From positions 961,839 through 1,025,838 of the forward strand of contig NZ_KQ034028.1 of the NCBI RefSeq assembly GCF_000970795.1: a stretch of DNA of 64,000 nt. The letters are read 5' to 3'. Below are positions 57,468 to 64,000 of this stretch, one piece after another. Numbering within the stretch: position 1 is the stretch's first letter; each line of letters begins with the position of its first letter. The stretch is from Bombilactobacillus mellifer. GTDB taxonomy: Bacteria; Bacillota; Bacilli; Lactobacillales; Lactobacillaceae. The notes under the pieces are model-generated. The model was not told the DNA's origin. It saw only the letters and a list, made by a program, of their open reading frames with translations, and did not search any database. A program made the position numbers and the translations under genes.

Positions 57468-58226
57468 TCAAAGCCGATAAATTTTAATATAAACTTTGTA
57501 TTTTTGTGTTAACGTTTGCCCAATAAAATCTAAAATGATTACTTTACCCCAATGATGACAACTAATAGTGTCTCCTATTTGGATTTGAGTATCCACTTGT
57601 CGCGTGAGTAAACTATTAATCTGAACTTGACCGCTTTGAATTAACTTTTTCGCTTGCTGGCGTGATTTGTGAAAAGCTCGGGCAATAATAGCATCGAGAC
57701 GAAAAGCAGGAGTTATTAACACTTCTTGACTACTATTATCAACAATATTCAAGCGCTGAGCGGTCGGCAAAGCAACTAATTGTACTGGAGTTGTATCAAT
57801 TTGCTGCACCTCTTGAATAAATAAGGATGCAAAATTTAGATCCGTAAAAAACTGCCAAGCTTCCCCATTAGTAATAATATCACCAAAAGTACTGCGCTTT
57901 ATACCTAAATTTGTTAATTTGCCAAGAATTTGATTATGATGTAGATGGTTAAATTTTGAATTAAATTGAATTCCCATAAGCTGAATTTCAAAATCTGACA
58001 AATTAATGGGAATATAAACGGGTGCTATTAAAATGCGTTGCCATTGCGCATGCGGATAGCCTCCATAATGATAGCACTGCCAATCGGGAAATTGGACAAG
58101 TGCTTGTTCCAGCAACAACCGTTGTTGTAAATCCACAAAAGGACTGAGTTGCAAACTGTCATACTGCAAAGCATTACGTAATAAGGACTGTAAAGCTGGT
58201 ACTAATCTTTGATTATCATAGTTCAT
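57468..58226 (-). CDS. ylmH: YlmH family RNA-binding (S4 domain) protein
   Basis: 252 residues. N-terminal YlmH domain and a C-terminal S4 domain (LDAIIARAFHKSRQQAKKLI) for RNA binding. Family members sit in the dcw cluster between yggT/sepF and divIVA; YlmH has been tied to ribosome quality control in Bacillus. It overlaps the divIVA upstream region only at the ribosome site. Confidence 0.93.
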   Translation of the reverse strand: MNYDNQRLVPALQSLLRNALQYDSLQLSPFVDLQQRLLLEQALVQFPDWQCYHYGGYPHAQWQRILIAPVYIPINLSDFEIQLMGIQFNSKFNHLHHNQILGKLTNLGIKRSTFGDIITNGEAWQFFTDLNFASLFIQEVQQIDTTPVQLVALPTAQRLNIVDNSSQEVLITPAFRLDAIIARAFHKSRQQAKKLIQSGQVQINSLLTRQVDTQIQIGDTISCHHWGKVIILDFIGQTLTQKYKVYIKIYRL

Positions 58227-58227
58227 T

Positions 58228-58491
58228 TTAAATTAATTTGGTAATTAGATGCTCGATTATATCAATAACTAAAAAAGCCCAAATCGGAGATAAACTAATG
58301 CCAAAAATCGGAGGAATAATGCGGTCAAAAAATCCTAAAACAGGTTCCGTTAGACGCGCAAAAAACTGTCCGATTTTGGATTGATATGCTCCTGGTAACC
58401 AAGTTAATAAGGCGGCAATAATAATTACCCATTTATAAATTTCCATTATGTCAATTAAGACAATGGGTAAGCCAGTCACTAAATTAGTCAA
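58228..58491 (-). CDS. yggT: YggT family membrane protein
   Basis: 87 residues with two hydrophobic helices (about 16-34 and 66-84) and the family motif LTEPVLGFFDRIIPP. YggT/YlmG proteins are linked to division-site or lipid organisation, without a defined activity. One base separates it from ylmH and 17 from sepF. Confidence 0.93.
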   Translation of the reverse strand: MTNLVTGLPIVLIDIMEIYKWVIIIAALLTWLPGAYQSKIGQFFARLTEPVLGFFDRIIPPIFGISLSPIWAFLVIDIIEHLITKLI

Positions 58492-58508
58492 TAACTTCTT
58501 TCCTCATC

Positions 58509-58910
58509 TCATTCTGAAAAACTAGATGTTGTACTATCAATTTCAAAATTAGCTGGTGTGTAAAGAAAAATATTTTGATCCACCCGTACTAGATCTCCAT
58601 TAATTGCATAAACCGTCCCAGTTAAAAAATCGGTAATGCGACACATCTGATTTTCGTTAACTTTTTTTAAATTAATGAGCACTGCCCGATCATTAAGCAA
58701 ATCCTTGGCAATGTCTTTGGCATCTGCGTACCCCCGTGGTTCCAGGACTCGAATAATGCCATGACGACTAGCCTCGGGATTCATCGATAAGACATTATTT
58801 TTACGATCAGTCGCAGTAGTAATAGTTGGTTCTTCTGGAATGGCGGCATTTTCATCAGAAGTCGGGTCACTAGACATACCAAACCAATTAGCTAATTTTT
58901 CAAAAGCCAT
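58509..58910 (-). CDS. sepF: Cell division protein SepF
   Basis: 133 residues. N-terminal amphipathic membrane-targeting helix (MAFEKLANWFGM), an acidic linker, then the SepF core with EPRGYADAKDIAKDL and FLTGTVYAINGD. It polymerises into arcs that bind the FtsZ tail and anchor the Z ring alongside FtsA. Confidence 0.96.
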   Translation of the reverse strand: MAFEKLANWFGMSSDPTSDENAAIPEEPTITTATDRKNNVLSMNPEASRHGIIRVLEPRGYADAKDIAKDLLNDRAVLINLKKVNENQMCRITDFLTGTVYAINGDLVRVDQNIFLYTPANFEIDSTTSSFSE

Positions 58911-58922
58911 TTCTTGTACCTC

Positions 58923-60143
58923 CTAATTACGAGGATGGTGTTTCAAAAATGGGGGCATAGAATCCTCATCATCGTCATCATCATTTAATACGTTTGACGG
59001 GTTAAAAATATCAAAATCATTAACCGGTCCTTCTTGGCTATTACTTCTATCTCGTTGTGCTGAAGTACCTACTCCCCAAGGGTTACTATTTTCGTTTCGC
59101 AACGAATTAGTGTTAGTTGTAGAGGTCGGCCGATTTTCCGTTGGGGTGGTTTTACGATTTACCAGAGGTTGGTGTTCATTGTGATTCTGATCATCAATTC
59201 CCGTCGCAATGACAGTGACTTTAACCTCGTCATTCAAATTTTCATCAATTGAAGTTCCAAAAATAATATTAACATCTTCAGTAGCAGCATCAGAAACTAT
59301 ATTCGCAGCCTCTTGGGCTTCAAACAGTGATAAATCAGGACCACCCGTAATATTTAATAGTACTTGTTTGGCGCCATCAATTGATACTTCGAGTAAGGGC
59401 GATGATATAGCTTTTTTAGTCGCATCCACAATCCGATTTTCACCATTAGCAGTCCCGATACCCATTAATGCCGAACCTTGATTGGACATGACTGTTTTGA
59501 CATCAGCAAAATCCAAATTCACAAAACCCGGAGAAGTAATTAAATCAGAAATTCCCTGTACGCCTTGGCGTAATACATCATCTGCGACATGTAAGGCCTC
59601 GTTCATTGGGGTTTTTTTGTCGACAATTTCCAATAATCGATTATTAGCAATAATGACCAAAGTATCAACATTTTGCTTTAATTCTTCAATTCCTTTATCC
59701 GCAAACTGTGCCCGCTTGGGTCCTTCAAACATAAAAGGTCGAGTAACTACCCCCACAGTTAAGGCGCCCGATTCTTTAGCAACACGTGCAATAATAGGTG
59801 CTGCACCAGTACCCGTGCCACCACCCATACCGGCAGTAATAAAGATCATATCTGAGTCCTTAAGCAAATCAGCGATGACATCTTCACTTTCTTCAGCGGC
59901 TTTTTGACCAACTTCTGGATCGGAACCGGCACCTAAGCCACGGGTTAACTTAGGACCTAACTGTAAGCGGGTATTGGCCTGGGACATATTTAATGCTTGC
60001 ATATCTGTATTAGCAGCAATAAATTCAACCCCTTTAATATTTTCTTCAACCATGCGGTTAACCGCATTGCCCCCAGCACCGCCAACACCAATAACGCGAA
60101 TTTTTGCTGTTGTTTCGCCTCGGGAATCTACTGCGTTATCCAT
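58923..60143 (-). CDS. ftsZ: Cell division protein FtsZ
   Basis: 406 residues, tubulin-like GTPase of the Z ring. The N-terminal [13 protein letters not shown], the tubulin signature [10 protein letters not shown] and the T7 region are intact. A long disordered Asn/Thr-rich linker (about 320-385) leads to an acidic stretch and the C-terminal tail SMPPFLKHH, the docking peptide for FtsA and SepF. Confidence 0.98.
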   Translation of the reverse strand: MDNAVDSRGETTAKIRVIGVGGAGGNAVNRMVEENIKGVEFIAANTDMQALNMSQANTRLQLGPKLTRGLGAGSDPEVGQKAAEESEDVIADLLKDSDMIFITAGMGGGTGTGAAPIIARVAKESGALTVGVVTRPFMFEGPKRAQFADKGIEELKQNVDTLVIIANNRLLEIVDKKTPMNEALHVADDVLRQGVQGISDLITSPGFVNLDFADVKTVMSNQGSALMGIGTANGENRIVDATKKAISSPLLEVSIDGAKQVLLNITGGPDLSLFEAQEAANIVSDAATEDVNIIFGTSIDENLNDEVKVTVIATGIDDQNHNEHQPLVNRKTTPTENRPTSTTNTNSLRNENSNPWGVGTSAQRDRSNSQEGPVNDFDIFNPSNVLNDDDDDEDSMPPFLKHHPRN

Positions 60144-60177
60144 CTAACAAAACCCTCCTGCTTCTACAGATTGCATT

Positions 60178-61497
60178 TTAATCAAAAAACTTTTTCCAAA
60201 AATTTTTAAATCTTTCACCAGTTGATGTTTTTTCTGTTTTTGGCTCCAGCGACCGAGCCTTAGTCTGGGCTGAATTGACTTCGGGAGAAGAAGTCATAGC
60301 TGGTCGTTGTTTTCGCGGTTGTATTTTAGGACCCCGCTGCATAATGACATCATGAGCGATTACATCAATTTCTGTTAAGCTCTGTGAATATGATACCAAA
60401 CCCAGCCCCTCAGCGAAAGCCGGATGTCTTAATCCCATTTGATCTGGCACAAAAGTTTTTACTTTTACTCCCAAAATATTTTGCGCTAAAGTTTCGATGC
60501 CTGTAATTTCCGCTAAACCACCACTCAATACTACTCCGCCCGGCAAATTAAGGGCTTTGACCATGGTTAACGGTTTCCGTAAACGCTCGAAAATCTGCTG
60601 CAACCGGGCTTCAATAATTTCTGCTAAATATTTTGCCGAAATATTTTGTAATTCTTCTTGACCCACGACTTTAACTGGAAACTCTTCTGAATCAGAAGCA
60701 CTCGCAGAATTAGCCTGACCATAATAGCGTTGTAATTTAGCTGCACTATCGAGCGTAGTGTTTAAAACCACTGAAATGTCATGCGTGACTAAATTACCAC
60801 CTTCAGGGTCTACTGTGGCAAATTTCAATTTATTATCATGAATTACCGCTGCAGTCGTTTGCCCCCCACCTAAATCAATCAGAATCGACCCAAAGTTGCG
60901 TTCACCTTTGTCCAGAGCTACTTGGCCAATCGCACTGGGAGCAATAATTTCATTAGTCACATTTAAACCTGCTCGCCGAACAGCCATCAGGCAATTATGA
61001 ATAATCGACTTGGGCAGCGAATACAAAATACCATTAAATTCTAACCGCGTGCCCAACATTTTTCGGGGATCTTTAATATTTTTAAAGCCATCAACTGTAA
61101 AGCTATTAGGGATTAAAGCAATGTATTCTTGTTCCGCAGGTAAAGTTTGTGTGAGTGAAGCTGCCATGACTTGATGAACATCATTATCGTCAATTTCTTT
61201 AGAATGATCATTTAAAGCAATCATGCCTTGACAAGAAAAAATCTGCAAGCCATTAGCCGGCAGGCCCACTACCACATCATGGATTTCGGTATTGGATTGA
61301 GAAGCCGCCTTATGCACCGCTGCTTGGATGGCTTGAGCCGCTTTGTCAATGTCCACAATAACCCCCCGATCCATTCCCTGGGCGTGAACACTGCCTACGC
61401 CAATAATGCTTAATTGATCTGGCGCGGCATTGGCAACAACCACTTTCATAGAAGTTGTGCCAATGTCTAAACTTACTATAATTTTTGAATCATTCAT
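60178..61497 (-). CDS. ftsA: Cell division protein FtsA
   Basis: 439 residues from the ATG at 61497 (MNDSKIIVSLDIGTTSMKV), with AGGGGG nine bases upstream. Actin-like ATPase with phosphate motifs DIGTTS and DLGGGQT, the 1C subdomain and a C-terminal amphipathic helix (RFKNFWKKFFD) for membrane attachment. A longer in-frame reading begins in the AT-rich gap and lacks a ribosome site. Confidence 0.97.
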   Translation of the reverse strand: MNDSKIIVSLDIGTTSMKVVVANAAPDQLSIIGVGSVHAQGMDRGVIVDIDKAAQAIQAAVHKAASQSNTEIHDVVVGLPANGLQIFSCQGMIALNDHSKEIDDNDVHQVMAASLTQTLPAEQEYIALIPNSFTVDGFKNIKDPRKMLGTRLEFNGILYSLPKSIIHNCLMAVRRAGLNVTNEIIAPSAIGQVALDKGERNFGSILIDLGGGQTTAAVIHDNKLKFATVDPEGGNLVTHDISVVLNTTLDSAAKLQRYYGQANSASASDSEEFPVKVVGQEELQNISAKYLAEIIEARLQQIFERLRKPLTMVKALNLPGGVVLSGGLAEITGIETLAQNILGVKVKTFVPDQMGLRHPAFAEGLGLVSYSQSLTEIDVIAHDVIMQRGPKIQPRKQRPAMTSSPEVNSAQTKARSLEPKTEKTSTGERFKNFWKKFFD

Positions 61498-61606
61498 CAA
61501 GTCGATCCCCCTGCAAACTTTGTTTAATCTAGCAATGGAATGTTCATATAAAATATTTTTATTATAAATAATAAAGGTAAAATAATGAAGCAATATATAT
61601 TAATAA
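61498..61606 (-). promoter_or_regulatory. AT-rich gap with possible ftsAZ promoter
   Basis: Very AT-rich stretch between divIB and ftsA. Minus-strand TATAAT at 61566-61561 is a perfect -10, but no convincing -35 at the right distance is seen. No terminator is visible, so read-through from divIB is also likely. Confidence 0.35.
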
Positions 61607-62401
61607 TTATTTGGGACGTGAATATGCACCTAACTCTAAGTTTACCACTCCTTTTTCCGACATTCGACTAGCAATCGCGGGATAATAACGCAACTTGGTT
61701 TTTAAGGTGCGAATGTCTCCAATCACACAGTTACCGTCATTCATATACAATTTTAAACGATAAGGATAAAGTGATTTTCGCGGTGATCCATGAATTTCTG
61801 AAATATCATTGCGTAATTTAGGAGCTAAACTTAAATATAAGTGAATAATTTGTTTTAATGACGTATGCGGCCCAAAAGTTTGATATACTGGAAAACTTCC
61901 GATCGGCTGTTGCAACTTCGGTTTAATTATTTGATTGTTTTCTAACACCCGAAAGTACCCATCATTTTTAACCACAAAGCCCACTGTTTGGTATTCGGTA
62001 ACACTAATTTTTAATTGATTAAAATTGGAAAATCGAAAACTTACCTGCTTAACTAAGGGTACTTGAGTTTTAATTTGCCGTTTTAATTGCCGCTGTTGCA
62101 ACAAAGTTAGTAGAACTGAAGAATTACTATTAATTTTCGTGGCGTCAATAATCTGTTGTTCGCCTAAATAATTAACTCCTGAAACCGAAATTTTCGCGAC
62201 TCGACCTAAAGGTGAAAACCAGTAACCCCAAAAAATCACTAATAAAGCTAAAAAAATTATAAAATAACTTTTTAAAGATATCTGACTTAATGCCTTTAAC
62301 AATGTCCAGCGTGATTTTGACCGCTTCGAATGCGAAGCTTTATAAGTATTGTGTTTTAAATACAACAAATTATCATCTGGAGAGCGTCGTTTTTTACCCA
62401 T
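61607..62401 (-). CDS. divIB: Cell division protein DivIB/FtsQ
   Basis: 264 residues from the ATG at 62401 with GAAGTGAT upstream. Basic cytoplasmic N-terminus, one membrane helix (about 47-65), POTRA domain (VAKISVSGVNYLGEQQI) and the FtsQ beta domain outside. It joins FtsL and DivIC in the septal complex. It overlaps the region just after murG. Confidence 0.93.
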   Translation of the reverse strand: MGKKRRSPDDNLLYLKHNTYKASHSKRSKSRWTLLKALSQISLKSYFIIFLALLVIFWGYWFSPLGRVAKISVSGVNYLGEQQIIDATKINSNSSVLLTLLQQRQLKRQIKTQVPLVKQVSFRFSNFNQLKISVTEYQTVGFVVKNDGYFRVLENNQIIKPKLQQPIGSFPVYQTFGPHTSLKQIIHLYLSLAPKLRNDISEIHGSPRKSLYPYRLKLYMNDGNCVIGDIRTLKTKLRYYPAIASRMSEKGVVNLELGAYSRPK

Positions 62402-62405
62402 AAGA

Positions 62406-63506
62406 TCACTTCGCTTTTGCAATTAGCTCTAACATAACCTTAATCATACGATCACTGGCATCAACTACGCCAATTTTTTGCGATCTTTGTTGCATTTTTG
62501 CTAATAACTGCGGCTGGATCATTAATTGATTAATCTGTTGTAATAATCGAGTCGCAGTTAATTCACTTTCGGGAATCATGACAGCTGCATGTTGTTCCAC
62601 CAATGCCTGGGCGTTTTTAGTTTGATGATCATGAGTCACATAAGGACTCGGAATAAAAATAGCAGGAATACCTAAAGCTGTTAATTCAGCAATCGAGGTC
62701 GCTCCACTACGACCTACTACCAACGCTACATCAGGTAATATCGCCGGCATATCATCAATATAGGGCAATATTCGGACATTGGCAGGCAGAGTTGATGATA
62801 ACTGTTTTTGCACTTTTTCATAATGCACTTTGCCAGTTACGAATAAAACTTGATAAGACAAACGTGCCACTTGTGGAATTAATTGAATGACTGCGCGATT
62901 AATAGGAGCTGCTCCCCGGCTACCACCGAAAATTAATACCGTTGCTAAATCGCTTCGCAAGCCTATTTCTTGCAGCCGCTTATTCGGCTTTAAATGAGCT
63001 ACTTCTTGAGCTCTGGGGTTTCCAGTAAAAACTAATTTCTTTTTTTCACTAAATTGCGTTGCTGCCTCTGGAAAAGCATAAGCAATTTTATCCACAAAAT
63101 GACCTAAAAATTTATTAGTTAATCCGGCAATGGAGTTTTGCTCATGAATAATTGTCGGAATTTTTTGCCGATGCGCCGCATAGACCACCGCACTAGAAAC
63201 ATAGCCCCCCGTACCTACAACAATATCAGGTTGAAATTTTTGAATAATTTTGCGGGCCCGGGAAATACTCTGTAAAAACAATTTGACAGTTGTCACATTT
63301 TCCCAAGTTAACTTACGTTTAAAACCTTGAATGTCAATCACTTCAAAGGGAATTTGCGCTTGAGTAATAATTTTTTGTTCCAGGCCTGTTTTGGTACCTA
63401 CATATAAAATGGATTCCAATAAATGACGAGCTTGTAAACGTTTAATCAGTGCTAAAGCGGGATAGATATGTCCTCCCGTTCCACCACCAGAAACAATTAC
63501 TCTCAT
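62406..63506 (-). CDS. murG: UDP-GlcNAc-undecaprenyl-pyrophosphoryl-MurNAc-pentapeptide transferase MurG
   Basis: 366-residue GT28 glycosyltransferase that makes lipid II from lipid I on the inner membrane face. N-terminal GGGTGGHIYPA (7-17), acceptor-side HEQNSIAGLTNK, and the donor-site GRSGATSIAELTALGIP are all present. Three bases separate it from murD. Confidence 0.98.
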   Translation of the reverse strand: MRVIVSGGGTGGHIYPALALIKRLQARHLLESILYVGTKTGLEQKIITQAQIPFEVIDIQGFKRKLTWENVTTVKLFLQSISRARKIIQKFQPDIVVGTGGYVSSAVVYAAHRQKIPTIIHEQNSIAGLTNKFLGHFVDKIAYAFPEAATQFSEKKKLVFTGNPRAQEVAHLKPNKRLQEIGLRSDLATVLIFGGSRGAAPINRAVIQLIPQVARLSYQVLFVTGKVHYEKVQKQLSSTLPANVRILPYIDDMPAILPDVALVVGRSGATSIAELTALGIPAIFIPSPYVTHDHQTKNAQALVEQHAAVMIPESELTATRLLQQINQLMIQPQLLAKMQQRSQKIGVVDASDRMIKVMLELIAKAK

Positions 63507-63509
63507 ATC

Positions 63510-64000
63510 CTAATCACCCAAATCTTTAATATCTTGAATAAAACGGTCACCCCGTTGTTCAAAAGTTTGAAACTGATCCCAACTAGCAGCCGCAGGTGAC
63601 AGTAATAATACATCTCCCGGCTGACACAGAGGCCAAGCACTGACAACAGCTTGATCCAAGTTATCCACTATTTTAATGGTTTGAATATGCGCTTTTTGCG
63701 CCGCCGCTGCCATTAAGTGCTTTGTTTGCCCATATAACACAATGGCCTTCACATTTTGCATAGATGCCACTAATTCATCAAATTGAAAGCCCCGATCTAA
63801 ACCACCAGCGATCAAAACTGTCGGTTCTGTAAACGAATTTAAGGCAACTTTAGTGGCTTCGATATTGGTTGCCTTTGAATCGTTATAAATTTTAACCCCT
63901 TGTTTTGTCGTTAAATACTGAATTCGATGTTTGACACCCGTAAATGTCGAGAGAACTGCGCGGATATCGGCGTTACTTTTTTTCATAATTTTGGCCACTG
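63510..64000 (-). CDS. murD: UDP-N-acetylmuramoylalanine-D-glutamate ligase (3' part, cut by window edge)
   Basis: C-terminal portion (about 160 residues) of MurD, which adds D-Glu to UDP-MurNAc-L-Ala. Visible are YNDSKATN, the loop for the carbamylated-Lys/UDP side, IAGGLDRG, and LSPAAASWDQF, all typical of the Mur ligase third domain. The reading frame stays open to the end of the window, so the start lies beyond 64000. It is the first visible gene of the division cluster. Confidence 0.93.
   Translation of the reverse strand, partial: VAKIMKKSNADIRAVLSTFTGVKHRIQYLTTKQGVKIYNDSKATNIEATKVALNSFTEPTVLIAGGLDRGFQFDELVASMQNVKAIVLYGQTKHLMAAAAQKAHIQTIKIVDNLDQAVVSAWPLCQPGDVLLLSPAAASWDQFQTFEQRGDRFIQDIKDLGD

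Noticed and set aside
59209-59907. Two open frames on the plus strand opposite ftsZ
   Set aside because: They mirror FtsZ codon bias, have low-complexity composition and lack start signals.
61498-61593. N-terminal extension of FtsA
   Set aside because: It lies in an AT-rich spacer without a ribosome site; FtsA proteins begin as at 61497.

Overview
The window is a gene-dense, low-GC Firmicutes chromosome segment with the gene content and order of a lactic acid bacterium. It carries rpoY-rnjA, an rpsO-rnjB-TPR-tuf run, a comEA-comEC-holA cluster, a dcw division cluster ending in a T-box-controlled ileS, and an EIIABC-type fructose PTS. Together with pdh, acetoin dehydrogenase and L-2-hydroxyisocaproate dehydrogenase genes this points to Lactobacillaceae, in a lineage that keeps pyruvate dehydrogenase. 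The genus cannot be fixed from sequence alone. No rRNA, tRNA, IS element, prophage or CRISPR array was seen, and no gene-free stretch exceeds about 250 bases. This is core chromosome rather than an accessory island.

Layout. 0.2-3.8 kb: fructose operon fruR-fruK-fruA. 4.0-6.7 kb: single genes for a CutC-like protein, an orphan WsaF-like glycosyltransferase and a transaldolase-family aldolase with a probable cre site. 6.8-10.8 kb: uvrC, a strongly promoted 53-residue small protein, engB and clpX. 11-14.6 kb: an L-2-hydroxyisocaproate dehydrogenase gene lying between clpX and its usual partner tig, then tuf. 14.8-18.3 kb: a TPR protein, RNase J2, rpsO, and divergent rpsT. 18.4-25.8 kb: holA, comEC, comEA, a SepM-like protease, coaD, rsmD, ylbG, ftsW. 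25.9-33.5 kb: typA, an inositol-phosphatase family gene and pdhABCD. 33.7-37.5 kb: def, rpoY, rnjA and a diacylglycerol-kinase-family gene. 37.4-45.4 kb: recD2, a TPR gene and a histidine phosphatase, then a sulfur/tRNA-thiolation operon (nudF, small membrane protein, mtnN, iscS, DUF1831, mnmA). 45.5-46.6 kb: a DUF3290/DUF421 pair. 46.7-53.3 kb: an acetoin dehydrogenase operon (lpd-acoA-acoB-acoC) behind its activator acoR. 53.5-64 kb: the division cluster murD'-murG-divIB-ftsA-ftsZ-sepF-yggT-ylmH-divIVA, then T-box-ileS-csp.

The most informative regulatory unit is the aco locus. AcoR has an intact GAFTGA motif, the usual contact for sigma-54. The gap in front of lpd holds a nearly perfect -24/-12 promoter with repeats at enhancer distance. 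The acoR upstream region holds a cre box matching one published consensus at every defined position, inside a 12-bp inverted repeat. Read together, acetoin catabolism would need AcoR plus sigma-54 and would be shut by CcpA when preferred sugars are present. The housekeeping pdhABCD operon shows only an ordinary sigma-A-type promoter. No wholly new system was recognised. Other points worth attention are the small-protein gene whose stop codon sits in its terminator, an RNase J2 lacking two metal ligands, a hairpin in the tuf leader and a degenerate cold-shock protein behind ileS.
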